A DNA stretch of 64,000 bases from Planotetraspora kaengkrachanensis. GTDB taxonomy: Bacteria > Actinomycetota > Actinomycetes > Streptosporangiales > Streptosporangiaceae. Position 1 is the first letter of the stretch; every line of letters starts with the position of its first letter. Positions 49,193-58,019 of the stretch are shown here, one piece after another. The position numbers and the translations under genes were made by a program. The notes below the pieces were generated by a model. The model had not been told where the DNA came from. It saw only the letters and a program-made list of their open reading frames with translations, and searched no databases. The DNA lies in NCBI RefSeq assembly GCF_016862895.1, contig NZ_BONV01000004.1, positions 62,001 to 126,000 on the forward strand. Reading direction: 5' to 3'.

Positions 49193-49981
49193 ATGGGCGG
49201 TCAGGTGCTTCGGTTTCAGGACGTGGCCGTCCGACGAGACGGGGCGGCGCTGCTGCGCGGAATCGACTGGACCGTGCGCGAGGACGAGCGCTGGGTGATC
49301 ATCGGCCCCAACGGCGCGGGCAAGACGACTCTGCTCCAGGTGGCGGGCGCGCTCATGTACCCCACCGAGGGCTCTGTGGACGTTCTCGGCGAACGGCTCG
49401 GCCAGGTGGACGTCTTCGAACTGCGGACGAGGATCGGGCTGGCCAGTTCGGCGCTCGCCGAGCGGGTGCCGCCGGACGAGAAGGTCATCGACCTCGTGCT
49501 CACCGCCTCCTACGCGATCCTCGGCCGGTGGACGGAGGAGTACGACTCCCACGACGTGACCCGGGCGGTCGAGCTGATCGACCAGTTCGGCTGCGCCCAC
49601 CTGATCCGCCGTCGCTTCGCGACCCTCTCCGAGGGGGAACGCAAGCGTGTCCAGATCGCCAGGGCCCTCATGCCCGACCCCGAGTTACTGCTGCTGGACG
49701 AGCCCGCGGCCGGGCTCGACGTGGCCGGTCGGGAGGACCTCGTACGCCGCCTCGGCACGCTGGCCCAGGACTCCAAGGCCCCGACGATGGTCCTGGTCAC
49801 CCACCATGTCGAGGAGATCCCCGCCGGCTTCACCCACGCGATGCTGCTCCGCCACGGCTCCGCGGTCGCCCAGGGCCCGATCGAGTCCGTGATGACGTCC
49901 GACAACCTCTCGCACACGTTCGGCGTGCCCCTGGCGCTGGAGCGGAGCATGACGGGCCGCTGGTACGCCCGGCCGTACTGA
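49193..49981 (+). CDS. Stand-alone ABC transporter ATP-binding protein
   Basis: 262 aa from ATG 49193 (GGGAGGGGG upstream). It has Walker A GPNGAGKTT, signature LSEGERKRVQIARAL, Walker B LLLLDEPAAGLD and switch His in LVTHHVEEIPAGFTHAMLLRHG. The subclass resembles ModF/YlmA-type iron-chelate or molybdate-like ATPases. No permease gene is adjacent, so it either serves a distant transporter or has a non-transport role. Confidence 0.88.
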   Translation: MGGQVLRFQDVAVRRDGAALLRGIDWTVREDERWVIIGPNGAGKTTLLQVAGALMYPTEGSVDVLGERLGQVDVFELRTRIGLASSALAERVPPDEKVIDLVLTASYAILGRWTEEYDSHDVTRAVELIDQFGCAHLIRRRFATLSEGERKRVQIARALMPDPELLLLDEPAAGLDVAGREDLVRRLGTLAQDSKAPTMVLVTHHVEEIPAGFTHAMLLRHGSAVAQGPIESVMTSDNLSHTFGVPLALERSMTGRWYARPY

Positions 49982-50071
49982 GATCCCCAACTCTCCGACA
50001 TCAGCACTTAATCGGCGCGTAAAGCCAAAACGACATATCCTCCAGTCAGGGTTCACAGACTGGAGTGTCGG

Positions 50072-51016
50072 ATGGGTCTGCTCATCGTCGGCGTGGTCGC
50101 GGTGGCCGTCATTGGACTCGCCCTGGTCAGGACGGTCCGGATCGTTCCCCAGGCGACCGCCTGCATCGTGGAACGTTTCGGCAGGTATCACCGGACCCTC
50201 CAGGCGGGTCTCACCTTGGTGATCCCCTTCATCGACCGGATCAAGGTCGAGGTCGACCTGCGTGAACAGGTGGTCACGTTCCCTCCCCAACCGGTGATCA
50301 CCTCGGACAACCTGGTCGTCTCGATCGACACGGTCATCTACTTCCAGGTCACCGATCCGAAGGCGGCGACCTACGAGATCGCCAGCTTCATCGTCGCCGT
50401 CGAGCAGCTGACCGTGACGACCCTGCGCAACGTCGTCGGCGGGATGGACCTGGAGCGGACGCTGACCTCCCGCGAGGAGATCAACACCGAGCTGCGCGGC
50501 GTGCTCGACGACGCCACGGGGAGGTGGGGCATCCGGGTCAACCGTGTGGAGCTCAAGGCCATCGACCCGCCGGCCTCGATCCAGGACTCCATGGAGAAGC
50601 AGATGCGGGCCGACCGCGACAAGCGGGCCGCGATCCTCTCCGCCGAGGGGCAGAAGCAGTCCGCCATCCTCACCGCGCAGGGGCAGCGCGAATCGGCCGT
50701 GCTCAAGGCCAAGGGAGAGGCGGAGGCCGTCGTGCTCCGCGCGCAGGCCGACGCGGAGGCCCAGGCCATGCGGGCCAAGGGTCAGGCGGACGCCATCGCG
50801 ATGGTCTTCCGCGCCATCCACGAGGGCAAGCCCGACCAGCGGCTGCTGGCCTACCAGTACCTCCAGATGCTTCCCGAGATCGCCAAGGGTGACGCCAACA
50901 AGGTCTGGATCGTCCCCTCGGAGATGAACAAGGTCCTCGAGAACCTGGGCGGCCTGTTCTCCGCGCCGAAGGACCCGACGACCACCGACCAGAACGGCGC
51001 GACCTCCGCCGGCTGA
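50072..51016 (+). CDS. SPFH/Band 7 protein (paraslipin/QmcA-like)
   Basis: 314 aa, GGAG seven bases upstream. An N-terminal TM helix (~1-20), Band 7 domain ('TACIVERFGRYHRTLQAGLTLVIPFIDRI', 'VSIDTVIYFQVTDPKAATYEIA', 'LRNVVGGMDLERTLTSREEIN') and an Ala/Glu/Gln coiled coil (~190-260). It is the slipin-2/QmcA branch, often paired with an NfeD protein, which is absent here. It is not a close duplicate of the SPFH protein at 9533. Probable membrane scaffold. Confidence 0.91.
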   Translation: MGLLIVGVVAVAVIGLALVRTVRIVPQATACIVERFGRYHRTLQAGLTLVIPFIDRIKVEVDLREQVVTFPPQPVITSDNLVVSIDTVIYFQVTDPKAATYEIASFIVAVEQLTVTTLRNVVGGMDLERTLTSREEINTELRGVLDDATGRWGIRVNRVELKAIDPPASIQDSMEKQMRADRDKRAAILSAEGQKQSAILTAQGQRESAVLKAKGEAEAVVLRAQADAEAQAMRAKGQADAIAMVFRAIHEGKPDQRLLAYQYLQMLPEIAKGDANKVWIVPSEMNKVLENLGGLFSAPKDPTTTDQNGATSAG

Positions 51017-51098
51017 CGCGGCGATCCGGGGGTGCTCGCGATCCCCGTACGGCCTGCCGCCTACGATCAGGCGTTAGCCGTACGAGGGAGAAGTGCTC

Positions 51099-51848
51099 TT
51101 GACGCCGTTCGACGCCGCCGCCGTGTTCGCGGCCGGCATGGGAGCCGGTGCGATCAACGCAGTGGTGGGGTCGGGATCACTGATCACATTTCCGACGTTG
51201 CTGGCCGTGGGGATCCCGCCCATCGTGGCCAACGTGTCCAACAACATCGGGCTGGTGCCAGGAGGCGTCACCGGTGTGCTGGGCTACCGCGCCGAACTGA
51301 CGGGGCAGCGTAGCCGGCTGTTCCGGCTGGCGGCCGCCGCCGTACTGGGATCGCTGACGGGCGGGCTGCTGCTCCTCACCCTGCCTGAGGCCGCGTTCCC
51401 TGTGATCGTGACCGTCCTCATCGCGGTGGCGTGCGTCCTGGTGCTGCTTCAGCCGAGGCTGAGCCGGTGGCTGACCGGACGGCGCATGCCGCATCCCCAC
51501 GGAGGGCCGTGGTTGTGGCTCGGCGTCCTGCTCACGAGCGTCTACGGAGGCTATTTCGGCGCCGCGCAGGGGATCGTGCTCATCGGCCTGCTCGGCGTGT
51601 TCCTCGACGAGCACCTGCAGCGGATCAACGCCGCGAAGAACCTGTTGTCCCTGCTGGTCAACGCGACGGCCGCGGCGTTGTTCATCCTGGTGGCCGACGT
51701 GAACTGGCTCGTGGTGGTGCTGGTGGCCGTCGGCTCGGCCCTGGGCGGTTTCTTCGGCGCCCGCGTTGGGCGCAGGCTCCCCCCGGCCCTGCTCCGCGGG
51801 TTCATCGTGTGCGTCGGAGTCGTGGCGATAGTGAAGCTGTTGTCGTAA
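51099..51848 (+). CDS. TauE/SafE-family anion exporter
   Basis: 249 aa from TTG 51099 (GGGAG eight bases upstream); GTG 51093 is possible but sits only two bases from that site. Eight predicted TM helices. Family motifs include 'AGMGAGAINAVVGSGSLITFPTLLAVGIPPIVANVSNNIGLVPG' and, in the second half, 'YGGYFGAAQGIVLIGLLGVFL', the two inverted halves. TauE/SafE proteins export sulfite, sulfoacetate or other organic anions. The substrate is not evident from context. Confidence 0.9.
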   Translation: MTPFDAAAVFAAGMGAGAINAVVGSGSLITFPTLLAVGIPPIVANVSNNIGLVPGGVTGVLGYRAELTGQRSRLFRLAAAAVLGSLTGGLLLLTLPEAAFPVIVTVLIAVACVLVLLQPRLSRWLTGRRMPHPHGGPWLWLGVLLTSVYGGYFGAAQGIVLIGLLGVFLDEHLQRINAAKNLLSLLVNATAAALFILVADVNWLVVVLVAVGSALGGFFGARVGRRLPPALLRGFIVCVGVVAIVKLLS

Positions 51849-51854
51849 AAGGGT

Positions 51855-52100
51855 ATGTACGCCCTTATGAAGGGCGACTGGGTGGAGATCGTCATTGATG
51901 CGGGGGGAACCCCGCGCACCTACGAGGTGATCGCGACCAGGGCGGGACGTCGCGTGGAGATCAGCACGGGCCGGGGCATCGTCGAGGTCAGCGAGGTGAC
52001 GAGGACGGGCACGCAGGTGCGCACGGCGCGATTCATGTCCTCCCGGATCCTCGCCCTGGTCGAGCATCCCGCGGACGGCCCGAAACCGGACGAGGTCTGA
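51855..52100 (+). CDS. Small SH3-like protein of unknown function
   Basis: 81 aa, seven bases after the TauE stop, with AAAAGGG just upstream. The sequence (MKGDWVEIVIDAGGTPRTYEVIATRAGRRVEISTGRGIVEVSEVTRTGTQVRTARF) alternates short beta strands and looks like a small barrel. No family assigned. It is probably co-transcribed with tauE. The internal ATG at 51867 is an alternative start. Confidence 0.62.
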   Translation: MYALMKGDWVEIVIDAGGTPRTYEVIATRAGRRVEISTGRGIVEVSEVTRTGTQVRTARFMSSRILALVEHPADGPKPDEV

Positions 52101-52136
52101 CGGCGCCCCGGCGGCCGGGGCGGGTTCGGCGTGCGT

Positions 52137-53051
52137 TCAGTCGGCGGGACGGACCTGGACGACGCCGTCCTGCCGTAACCGGGTCCTGAACGCGGGCTGC
52201 CTGGCGGTCGCGGGGCCGTGCACGACCGAGCCGTCCGAGATGCGGAAGACGCTGCTGTGCCAGGGGCAGACGATGCAGGGCTCGCCGCCCTCGAGAGTGA
52301 CGCGGCCCTGGTGGAGCGGCCCGGCCAGATGCGAGCAGCCGTCCGCCAGTACGCTCACGCCGTCGCCCAGGCGGAGCACGAACAGCTCGATGTAGCCGAG
52401 GCGCCTTCTGACCGGACGCCCGTTGGGCAGATCCTTGAGCGAGCAGAGATCGTGCCAGCCGAGGGGCACCAGGTGACTCACCGACTCGGCGTGGTTGGCC
52501 CCGGCGGCCTGGCGGTAGGCCATGTGCCCGCCGAGGTAGGCGCCGACCGAGGCCGCCCCGAGCCCGGTGAACGCCAGAGCCCGGCCGGTCCGCTCGCGAC
52601 CGGCCATCCGCATCAGCAGCGAGCCTGTGTAGAGGCCGGTGGCGGTCAGGTTCATGATCGCGTGTACGAACCCCACCCGTTGCTGCTCCCGGTGCAACGC
52701 CGACCAGTCGGCCAGACCGGCGGTCGCGGTGGGCAGGGCCATGCCGACGCCGGTCGCGATCAGGGTCCGCGTCGCCCGGGTGTCGGATCTCGTCACGTCG
52801 AGCACCGCCGACGCGATCCAGCACCCCGCGCTCACCATCGCCATCGCGGGATGCAGCGGGTGTCCCAGGGGGACGCCGTGCAGCACGTCCCGGAACCTGC
52901 TCGGGCCCAGTCTGCGGCGTACGGCCTTGGAGAGCGCGTTGACCGGCCGATCCATGGCGGTCGTCCGTTCGAGCCCGTCGAGGAGGTTAGCGGATGGGAC
53001 AATTCGTGGCAGGCGGCCCGTCCGTCGCGGCCTTGTCGTCTTCTCCATCAT
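52137..53051 (-). CDS. DUF2231 membrane domain fused to Rieske [2Fe-2S] domain
   Basis: 304 aa. The N-terminal ~175 residues contain DUF2231-type TM helices ('VPLGHPLHPAMAMVSAGCWIASAVLDV', 'TATAGLADW'). The C-terminal ~100 residues form a Rieske ferredoxin-like domain. Its ligand pairs are in 'ADGCSHLAGPL' (C-x-H) and 'CPWHSSVF' (C-x2-H), which matches the C-x-H...C-x2-H rule. It is likely a membrane-bound electron carrier. A second ATG at 53048 has better spacing from AAGGGGG. No oxygenase gene is adjacent. Confidence 0.86.
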   Translation of the reverse strand: MMEKTTRPRRTGRLPRIVPSANLLDGLERTTAMDRPVNALSKAVRRRLGPSRFRDVLHGVPLGHPLHPAMAMVSAGCWIASAVLDVTRSDTRATRTLIATGVGMALPTATAGLADWSALHREQQRVGFVHAIMNLTATGLYTGSLLMRMAGRERTGRALAFTGLGAASVGAYLGGHMAYRQAAGANHAESVSHLVPLGWHDLCSLKDLPNGRPVRRRLGYIELFVLRLGDGVSVLADGCSHLAGPLHQGRVTLEGGEPCIVCPWHSSVFRISDGSVVHGPATARQPAFRTRLRQDGVVQVRPAD

Positions 53052-53144
53052 TCGCCCCCTTAACAGGGTCCACGTACCCGCCCGCCACGGCCACGAACAT
53101 GGGGCGGCACGCCTCAGCAGGGCTTCTGCGAGGGCGACGGAGTC

Positions 53145-53744
53145 TCAGGGGGCGAGATGACCGCTGGCGACGGACTCCTCGATCAGCCGGGTCGCGAACT
53201 CGCCGAGCGCCGGCGAACCCTCTGCGATGATCTCCACCTTCTCCAGCACCTGCCGGGCGGTCACCTTGTTCAGCACCCAGGATCCGCCCTCGTTGTGGTG
53301 GTTGGCCAGGATGGGCGCGAGCCGGTCGAGCGCCTTGGCGAAGCGCGCCTCACGCGTGCGGCGCTCCTCGAACTCGTCCCAGAGGGCCCGAAGCCGCGTG
53401 CACTGGTCCTCGGGGAGCATTCCGAAGATCCGGTCGGCCGCCGCCTGCTCGCGCGCGGCCTGGTGTTCGACCGCCACGGTGTCGTAGATGAAGGTGTCGC
53501 CGGCGTCGATCTCCACGATGTCGTGGATCAGCAACATGGCGACGACCCTGTCGAGATCGGTTCCCGGCGGGGCGTGCTCAGCCATGACCATGGCCATCAT
53601 GCCGAGATGCCAGGAATGCTCGGCGTCGTTCTCCCGCCGTGAACCGTCGATCAACGTGTTCCGCCGGATGACGCGCTTGAGCTTGTCGATCTCCATGGCG
53701 AAGGTGATCTGGGCGTCCAGCCGTTCCTGGAGAGCGATCGTCAC
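53145..53744 (-). CDS. HD-domain nucleotidase-like protein (YfbR/HDDC2 type)
   Basis: 199 aa. The HD-fold metal residues are His in ENDAEHSWHLGMMA, His-Asp in LLIHDIVEIDAGDTFIYD and a later Asp in 'KALDRLAPILANHHNEGG'. This pattern is that of 5'-deoxynucleotidases YfbR/HDDC2. It would remove phosphate from dNMPs in nucleotide salvage; this is family knowledge. GTG start, probably leaderless. Confidence 0.9.
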   Translation of the reverse strand: MTIALQERLDAQITFAMEIDKLKRVIRRNTLIDGSRRENDAEHSWHLGMMAMVMAEHAPPGTDLDRVVAMLLIHDIVEIDAGDTFIYDTVAVEHQAAREQAAADRIFGMLPEDQCTRLRALWDEFEERRTREARFAKALDRLAPILANHHNEGGSWVLNKVTARQVLEKVEIIAEGSPALGEFATRLIEESVASGHLAP

Positions 53745-53751
53745 CCGCGAA

Positions 53752-53757
53752 AGCCTA
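53752..53757 (-). promoter_or_regulatory. -10 box of leaderless HD gene
   Basis: On the minus strand TAGGCT is followed by seven bases and then GTG 53744, with no Shine-Dalgarno. It is the same hexamer as for nth. Confidence 0.6.
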
Positions 53758-53813
53758 ACGCCCGGTGATCACCGCTCGCCCGCGAGTCCCGCGATTGCGG
53801 GGCCGCCGGCGCC

Positions 53814-55982
53814 TCAGGGGCACACGATCACGACGGGCACCCCGTTGAAGACGGCGTTCCCGGACAGGGGGTCGACGACCGTCTCGTCGGTGAGGGCGTT
53901 GACGCTGAAGCCGGCGTTCCTGGCCGCGACGGCCTGGGCGCTCCCGTCGTGACCCCAGCCGTGTGGCAGGCTCACCACGCCCGGCATGATCGAGTCGGTC
54001 GGTTCAAGGGGCACGGCGAGTTCACCGGCCGCCGAACGGACCACCGCCTTGTCGCCGAGCCCGAGCCGGGTGACGTCGGCGGGGTTGATCTGCAGCGTGC
54101 AGCGGTTGCTGCCGCCGACCAGCGGCCCGACGTTGTGCAGCCAGCTGTTGTTCGATCTCAGGTGGCGCCGTCCGATCAGGACGAACTCGGGCGCCCGGCG
54201 GCCGAGCCCGGCGCGCAGCCGTACGAGATCGTCGAGTACGGCGGCAGGCGCGAGCTCGACGAGGCCGGAGGCGGTGCTGAGAAGGCCGGGAAGGCGTGGT
54301 TCGAGCGGACCCAGGTCGAGCCCGTGCGGATGCCTGAGCAGCTCAGGCAGCGACAGATTCCCGCCGTTCCACTCGCCGTAGGGGCCGAGCCGCAACATGG
54401 CGTCCAGCCGCAGCTCAGGGCCGTTCGCCCCGTCGAGCAGGCCGCGGAGCTCTGCAGGGTCGTGAGAGGGGAGCGTGCCGGCGCCGGAGTCGGCCGCCGC
54501 CCGCAACATCTGGTCGAGGATCAGCTCGTCGAGCAGCGCGGGCTCGGCGTCCGCACCCTGTCCCGACGCGATCATCGCCAGGCGGGCGAGGATCTCGGCC
54601 TCCGACGGCCGCCCGTCCAGGGGTAGCGCGGCAGGCGAGTACCGCGCGTAGTTGCGGACGGCGAAGCCGAGGAGCGCGAAGTCGAAATGTCCCGACTGCA
54701 GGATCCGCGGCGGAGGCAGGATCACGTCGGCGTGGCGGGTGGTCTCGTTGAGATAGGGGTCCACGCTGACCATGAACTCCAGGCCCGGCAGCACCCGGTC
54801 CAGCCGCGTCCCGTTCGGCGCGGAGAGCACGGGGTTGCCCGCCACCGTGATCAAAGCTCTGACCTGGCCTTCTCCGGAGCCCTCGATCTCGTCGGCGAGA
54901 GTCGCCACCGGCAGCTCGCCGTTCGCCTCCGGCAGTCCGCGCACCCGGCTGTGCCACCGCCCGGTCCGGTACGGCCGGCGCCGTCCGGGCCTCTCCGTGG
55001 CGGGCCGGGGGAACATCACGCCACCGGGACGGTCGAGATTGCCGGTCAGGACGTTGATCACGTCGACCAGCCACTGGGCCAGCGTCCCGAACTCCGCCGT
55101 GCACGTGCCGATGCGGCCGTAGACGGCCGCGGTGGGAGCGGAGGCGAGTTCCCGCGCGAGCCGTACGATCACTTCGGCGTCGACGCCGCAGGCCTGCGCG
55201 CAGGCGGCGGGCGGGAAATCGGCGAGGGCGCCCGCCACCTCGGCGAGACCGGCCGCGGGAACCGTGACCGTGACGAGGTCCTCGGCGAAGAGCGTGTGGG
55301 CGATGCCCGCGAGCAGGTAGGCGTCGGTGCCCGGGCGGATGAAGACGTGCTCGTCGGCCAGGGAGGCCGTCCGCGTCCGCCGGGGATCGACCACGACGAA
55401 CCTGCCTCCGCGCCCCCGCAGGGCCTTCAACCGGCCGGGGAAGTCGGGCGCCGTGCACAGCGAGCCGTTCGACTCCAGCGGATTGGCGCCCAGCATGAGC
55501 AGGTAGTCGGTGCGGTCGAGGTCGGGTACGGGGATCGACAGCGGGTGGCCGAACATCAGGCCGCACGACACGTGCTTGGGCATCTGGTCGGCGGTGCTCG
55601 CCGAGAAGACGTTCCTGGTTCCGAGCGCCCGGACCAGGGGTGCGCCGTACAGGGAGCCCGCCATCGTGTGGGCGTTGGGATTGCCGAGGTAGATCGCCCG
55701 GCTCGGGCCGGGGATCGGGGAGAGTCCCCGCTCGACGGCCGCGAACGCCTCCTCCCAGGAGACCTCACGCCATCCGCCGCCGTCCCGGACCAGGGGCGCC
55801 TCGAGGCGGTCGGGGTCCTCGTCGAGGTGGCCGAGCGAGGCGCCCTTGGGGCAGATGAACCCCTTGCTGAAGGGGTCTTCCCTGTCGCCGCGGACCTCGG
55901 CCACCCGGCCCGCGTCGTCGAGGGTGATCTTCAGACCGCAGACGGCCTCGCACAGCGGACAGGTCCGGTGGACGGTCTCCAT
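53814..55982 (-). CDS. Molybdopterin-dependent oxidoreductase (FdhA/NarB-like)
   Basis: 722 aa from ATG 55982, preceded by AGGAGG at six bases; a start at 56015 lacks this. The [4Fe-4S] ligands are Cys8, Cys11, Cys15 and Cys44 (CPLCEAVC, FICPKG). Bis-MGD binding regions include 'YLLMLGANPLESNGSL', 'RFVVVDPRRTRTASLADEHVFIRPGTDAYLLAGI' and the C-terminal 'VRSAAGELAVPLEPTDSIMPGVVSLPHGWGH'. DMSO-reductase family; FDH-H or assimilatory nitrate reductase type by size. No small subunit, chaperone or cofactor genes are nearby, so the substrate is open. Confidence 0.9.
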   Translation of the reverse strand: METVHRTCPLCEAVCGLKITLDDAGRVAEVRGDREDPFSKGFICPKGASLGHLDEDPDRLEAPLVRDGGGWREVSWEEAFAAVERGLSPIPGPSRAIYLGNPNAHTMAGSLYGAPLVRALGTRNVFSASTADQMPKHVSCGLMFGHPLSIPVPDLDRTDYLLMLGANPLESNGSLCTAPDFPGRLKALRGRGGRFVVVDPRRTRTASLADEHVFIRPGTDAYLLAGIAHTLFAEDLVTVTVPAAGLAEVAGALADFPPAACAQACGVDAEVIVRLARELASAPTAAVYGRIGTCTAEFGTLAQWLVDVINVLTGNLDRPGGVMFPRPATERPGRRRPYRTGRWHSRVRGLPEANGELPVATLADEIEGSGEGQVRALITVAGNPVLSAPNGTRLDRVLPGLEFMVSVDPYLNETTRHADVILPPPRILQSGHFDFALLGFAVRNYARYSPAALPLDGRPSEAEILARLAMIASGQGADAEPALLDELILDQMLRAAADSGAGTLPSHDPAELRGLLDGANGPELRLDAMLRLGPYGEWNGGNLSLPELLRHPHGLDLGPLEPRLPGLLSTASGLVELAPAAVLDDLVRLRAGLGRRAPEFVLIGRRHLRSNNSWLHNVGPLVGGSNRCTLQINPADVTRLGLGDKAVVRSAAGELAVPLEPTDSIMPGVVSLPHGWGHDGSAQAVAARNAGFSVNALTDETVVDPLSGNAVFNGVPVVIVCP

Positions 55983-56037
55983 GCCAGGCCTCCTGGGTCC
56001 GGGAGTCGAACTCATCCTTCACCGGTGTCGCCACTGA

Positions 56038-56075
56038 GGGAAGCCCCAGAACCGAATTTAGTTCTAGGGCTTCCC
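56038..56075. terminator. Long hairpin upstream of the molybdo-enzyme gene
   Basis: The 15-nt arms GGGAAGCCCCAGAAC / GTTCTAGGGCTTCCC have one mismatch and loop CGAATTTA. It lies between the 68-aa minus-strand gene (upstream) and the molybdo-enzyme gene and can terminate transcription of the former. Confidence 0.75.
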
Positions 56076-56143
56076 AGCGCCCTGACGCCCCCGCGGTGCG
56101 TCTGGGCGCGCCTGTGGGACGCGCGGACGGCGGGCGGGCGTCG

Positions 56144-56350
56144 TCACGCGGTGAAGGCGCGGCCGACCTCCTCGAGCTCGCGCACGAGATCGAACCGCGG
56201 GTCGCGATACTGGCGGGCGCCGAAACCGGTCCGGTTGACCGTCCAGCGGAGTTCTCGCGCCCAGCCGTCCTGGTCCGCGCAGAGAGCTTGATCCGCCATG
56301 TTCATGTGGGTCTTGATTAGTAATAACCAATTGGTACCGTGGGGATGCAT
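56144..56350 (-). CDS. Small protein of unknown function (68 aa)
   Basis: ATG 56350 has AAGGAG five bases upstream, a strong start. The protein starts MHPHGTNWLLLIKTHMNMA. The rest is hydrophilic ('DQDGWARELRWTVNRTGFGARQYRDPRFDLVRELEEVGRAF'). No TM segment is predicted. It is followed by a terminator and is divergent from the XRE/DUF397 pair. Such short ORFs often accompany XRE/DUF397 modules in actinomycetes. Function unknown. Confidence 0.6.
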   Translation of the reverse strand: MHPHGTNWLLLIKTHMNMADQALCADQDGWARELRWTVNRTGFGARQYRDPRFDLVRELEEVGRAFTA

Positions 56351-56820
56351 GGAGACTCCTTTTCGGGTGGCTTCGAGGTGGAGTTCTCGTTTGTGCTCGC
56401 CGGGTCGGCAGGTGGCAGCCTTTCGGCCCGGCTTTAACGTGGCCCGCGAACGGGCGCGTCGTGATGCGAGCGACCTGGTCGCCGTCCCTAGGCACGTGAT
56501 GATTCCCGGTGGCCGGACGCCTCCCCGTCGTCTCGATATCCGCGAGGGGTCATGCCGTCGCCGGATACGGATGTCGCCCATGTGAAAGAAGCGGTTCGCC
56601 GAGCCGTTCGCCGCATTTTCATCGGCGCCTCCCCGAAATTCCGGGAACCCCTCCCGCTCGATCGTGACCCAGGAGAGATATGGCTGCAATACTTGGAGAA
56701 AGGAAACTTGCAAGGATCTTTTAGGCGTACGGTGCATGTGTCGGTGCAATTTGCACCGTTCAGACAAGCGGCCCGACGAAGGCGCGCGCCCGCTCGGCGT
56801 GACCAAGGAGGACGGCCGGG
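56351..56820. other. Divergent intergenic region before the XRE gene
   Basis: No gene is supported in these 470 bases. The AT-richer part (56560-56760) probably holds the XRE promoter. It contains the palindromes CTTGCAAG (56707-56714) and CGGTGCAATTTGCACCG (56742-56758). Confidence 0.5.
56742..56758. promoter_or_regulatory. Operator-like palindrome upstream of the XRE regulator
   Basis: CGGTGCAA-T-TTGCACCG is a perfect 17-nt palindrome ending 62 bp before the XRE start. A half-copy (ACGGTGCA) lies at 56729-56736. An autoregulatory binding site is the simplest reading. Confidence 0.55.
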
Positions 56821-57678
56821 GTGCCGGATCATGGCAGTCCCACTGTTCGCCGGCGAAGGCTCGGTCAGGAGCTCCGCCGGCTGAGAGAGCGCGCCGAGTT
56901 GACCGGCGACCAGGTCGCCGCGCAGCTGGGATGGTCGGCGGCGAAGGTCAGCCGGATCGAGACGGCGCGAACCTCGCCGCGCGAGGCCGACATCGACGCC
57001 CTCCTGGTGATCTACGTGGTAGATTCGCGCCAGCGCCATGAGCTGCTTGCCCTGCACCGGGATGCAACCCGAAAGGGCTGGTGGGAGGAGTATCGGGACT
57101 CTCTGCCGAAGGAATACACCACTTTCCTTGGGCTGGAGGCCGAAGCCACGGCGGCACGAGACTGGGAACCCCAGGTGGTGCCGGGTCTGTTCCAGACGGA
57201 GACATACGTCCGAGCCATGATGGAAAGCGGACAGCGGAGCACGCTCGAGGCACCAGGCGGGGTCCGGAGCCGGATCGAGGTCCGGATGGCCCGCCAGGAG
57301 TCCGTCCTCGGCACCCGGAGCCCGCTGAACATCTCGGTCGTCCTCGAGGAGTCGGTGCTGCTTCGCCGTTTCGGGGACGACGACGTGATGAGAGAACAGC
57401 TCGGACGGCTGATCGAAGTCTCGGAACTCCCCAACGTCCAGTTGAGGATCCTCCCCCTGGATGCCGAGCACCCGATCAACACGGGAGCCTTCAGTCATCT
57501 CAAGGTGCCCGAATTCCATGACGTGGTGTATCTGGAGGCGCTTCTCGGCGGCCGCCTGGTCGAGGACGAGACCATCGTGTACCGCTATGAGGTCGCCTTC
57601 GATTACCTGGAAAGCAAGGCACTCGGCGTCGAGGCCTCCCGGAAATGCGTGGAAAAACGTCTTAGTCGCTGGCGATGA
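56821..57678 (+). CDS. XRE-family regulator with DUF5753 domain
   Basis: 285 aa, GTG start with AAGGAGG nine bases upstream. The N-terminal HTH (~10-65; 'LGQELRRLRERAELTGDQVAAQLGWSAAKVSRIETART') is followed by a DUF5753 domain (~105-280; 'EPQVVPGLFQTETYVRAMM', 'LNISVVLEESVLLRRFG', 'VQLRILPLDAEHPINTGAFSHLKV'). Typical of the large actinomycete family that pairs with DUF397 proteins (BldB-type and WhiJ-type modules) in development and antibiotic control. It is followed by its DUF397 partner. Confidence 0.92.
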   Translation: MPDHGSPTVRRRRLGQELRRLRERAELTGDQVAAQLGWSAAKVSRIETARTSPREADIDALLVIYVVDSRQRHELLALHRDATRKGWWEEYRDSLPKEYTTFLGLEAEATAARDWEPQVVPGLFQTETYVRAMMESGQRSTLEAPGGVRSRIEVRMARQESVLGTRSPLNISVVLEESVLLRRFGDDDVMREQLGRLIEVSELPNVQLRILPLDAEHPINTGAFSHLKVPEFHDVVYLEALLGGRLVEDETIVYRYEVAFDYLESKALGVEASRKCVEKRLSRWR

Positions 57679-57739
57679 GCCATCCTGAGCCGCCTCGGAA
57701 GCCCCGACGAGGGATCACCCCGGGGGGAGAGACCAATAA

Positions 57740-57946
57740 ATGAACGCTACGGATCTGCCCGGCGCCGTCTGGTGGAAGAGCACGCGCAGTGCCAACAACT
57801 GCGCCTGTGTTGAAATAGCCGTTTTGTCCGACGGCCAGGTCGGCGTTCGGGACAGCAAGAACCAGGAGGGTCCCGTCCTCGTATTCACACCGGTCGAATG
57901 GGACGCCTTCATCGGTGGAGTCAAGGACGGCGAGTTCGACATATAA
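57740..57946 (+). CDS. DUF397 protein
   Basis: 68 aa, GGGGAGA upstream. Core motif WWKSTRSANNCACVEIAVLSDGQVGVRDSKNQEGPVLVFTPVEWDAFIGGVKDGEFD, the standard DUF397 pattern. It lies 61 bp downstream of the XRE/DUF5753 gene and is probably the small antagonist or co-regulator of that protein, as in WhiJ-type modules. The Cys pair (NCAC) is common in the family. Confidence 0.93.
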   Translation: MNATDLPGAVWWKSTRSANNCACVEIAVLSDGQVGVRDSKNQEGPVLVFTPVEWDAFIGGVKDGEFDI

Positions 57947-58019
57947 GTAGGCCGCCGCATGCCGTCAGGACGAATGCGGCGACCCGCGCCGTGTGCGGAA
58001 ACGCACGCGGCCGACACGC

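Noticed and set aside
56351-56806. Upstream extension of the 68-aa minus-strand protein
   Set aside because: The extra 150 codons are not protein-like and the strong AAGGAG site marks ATG 56350.
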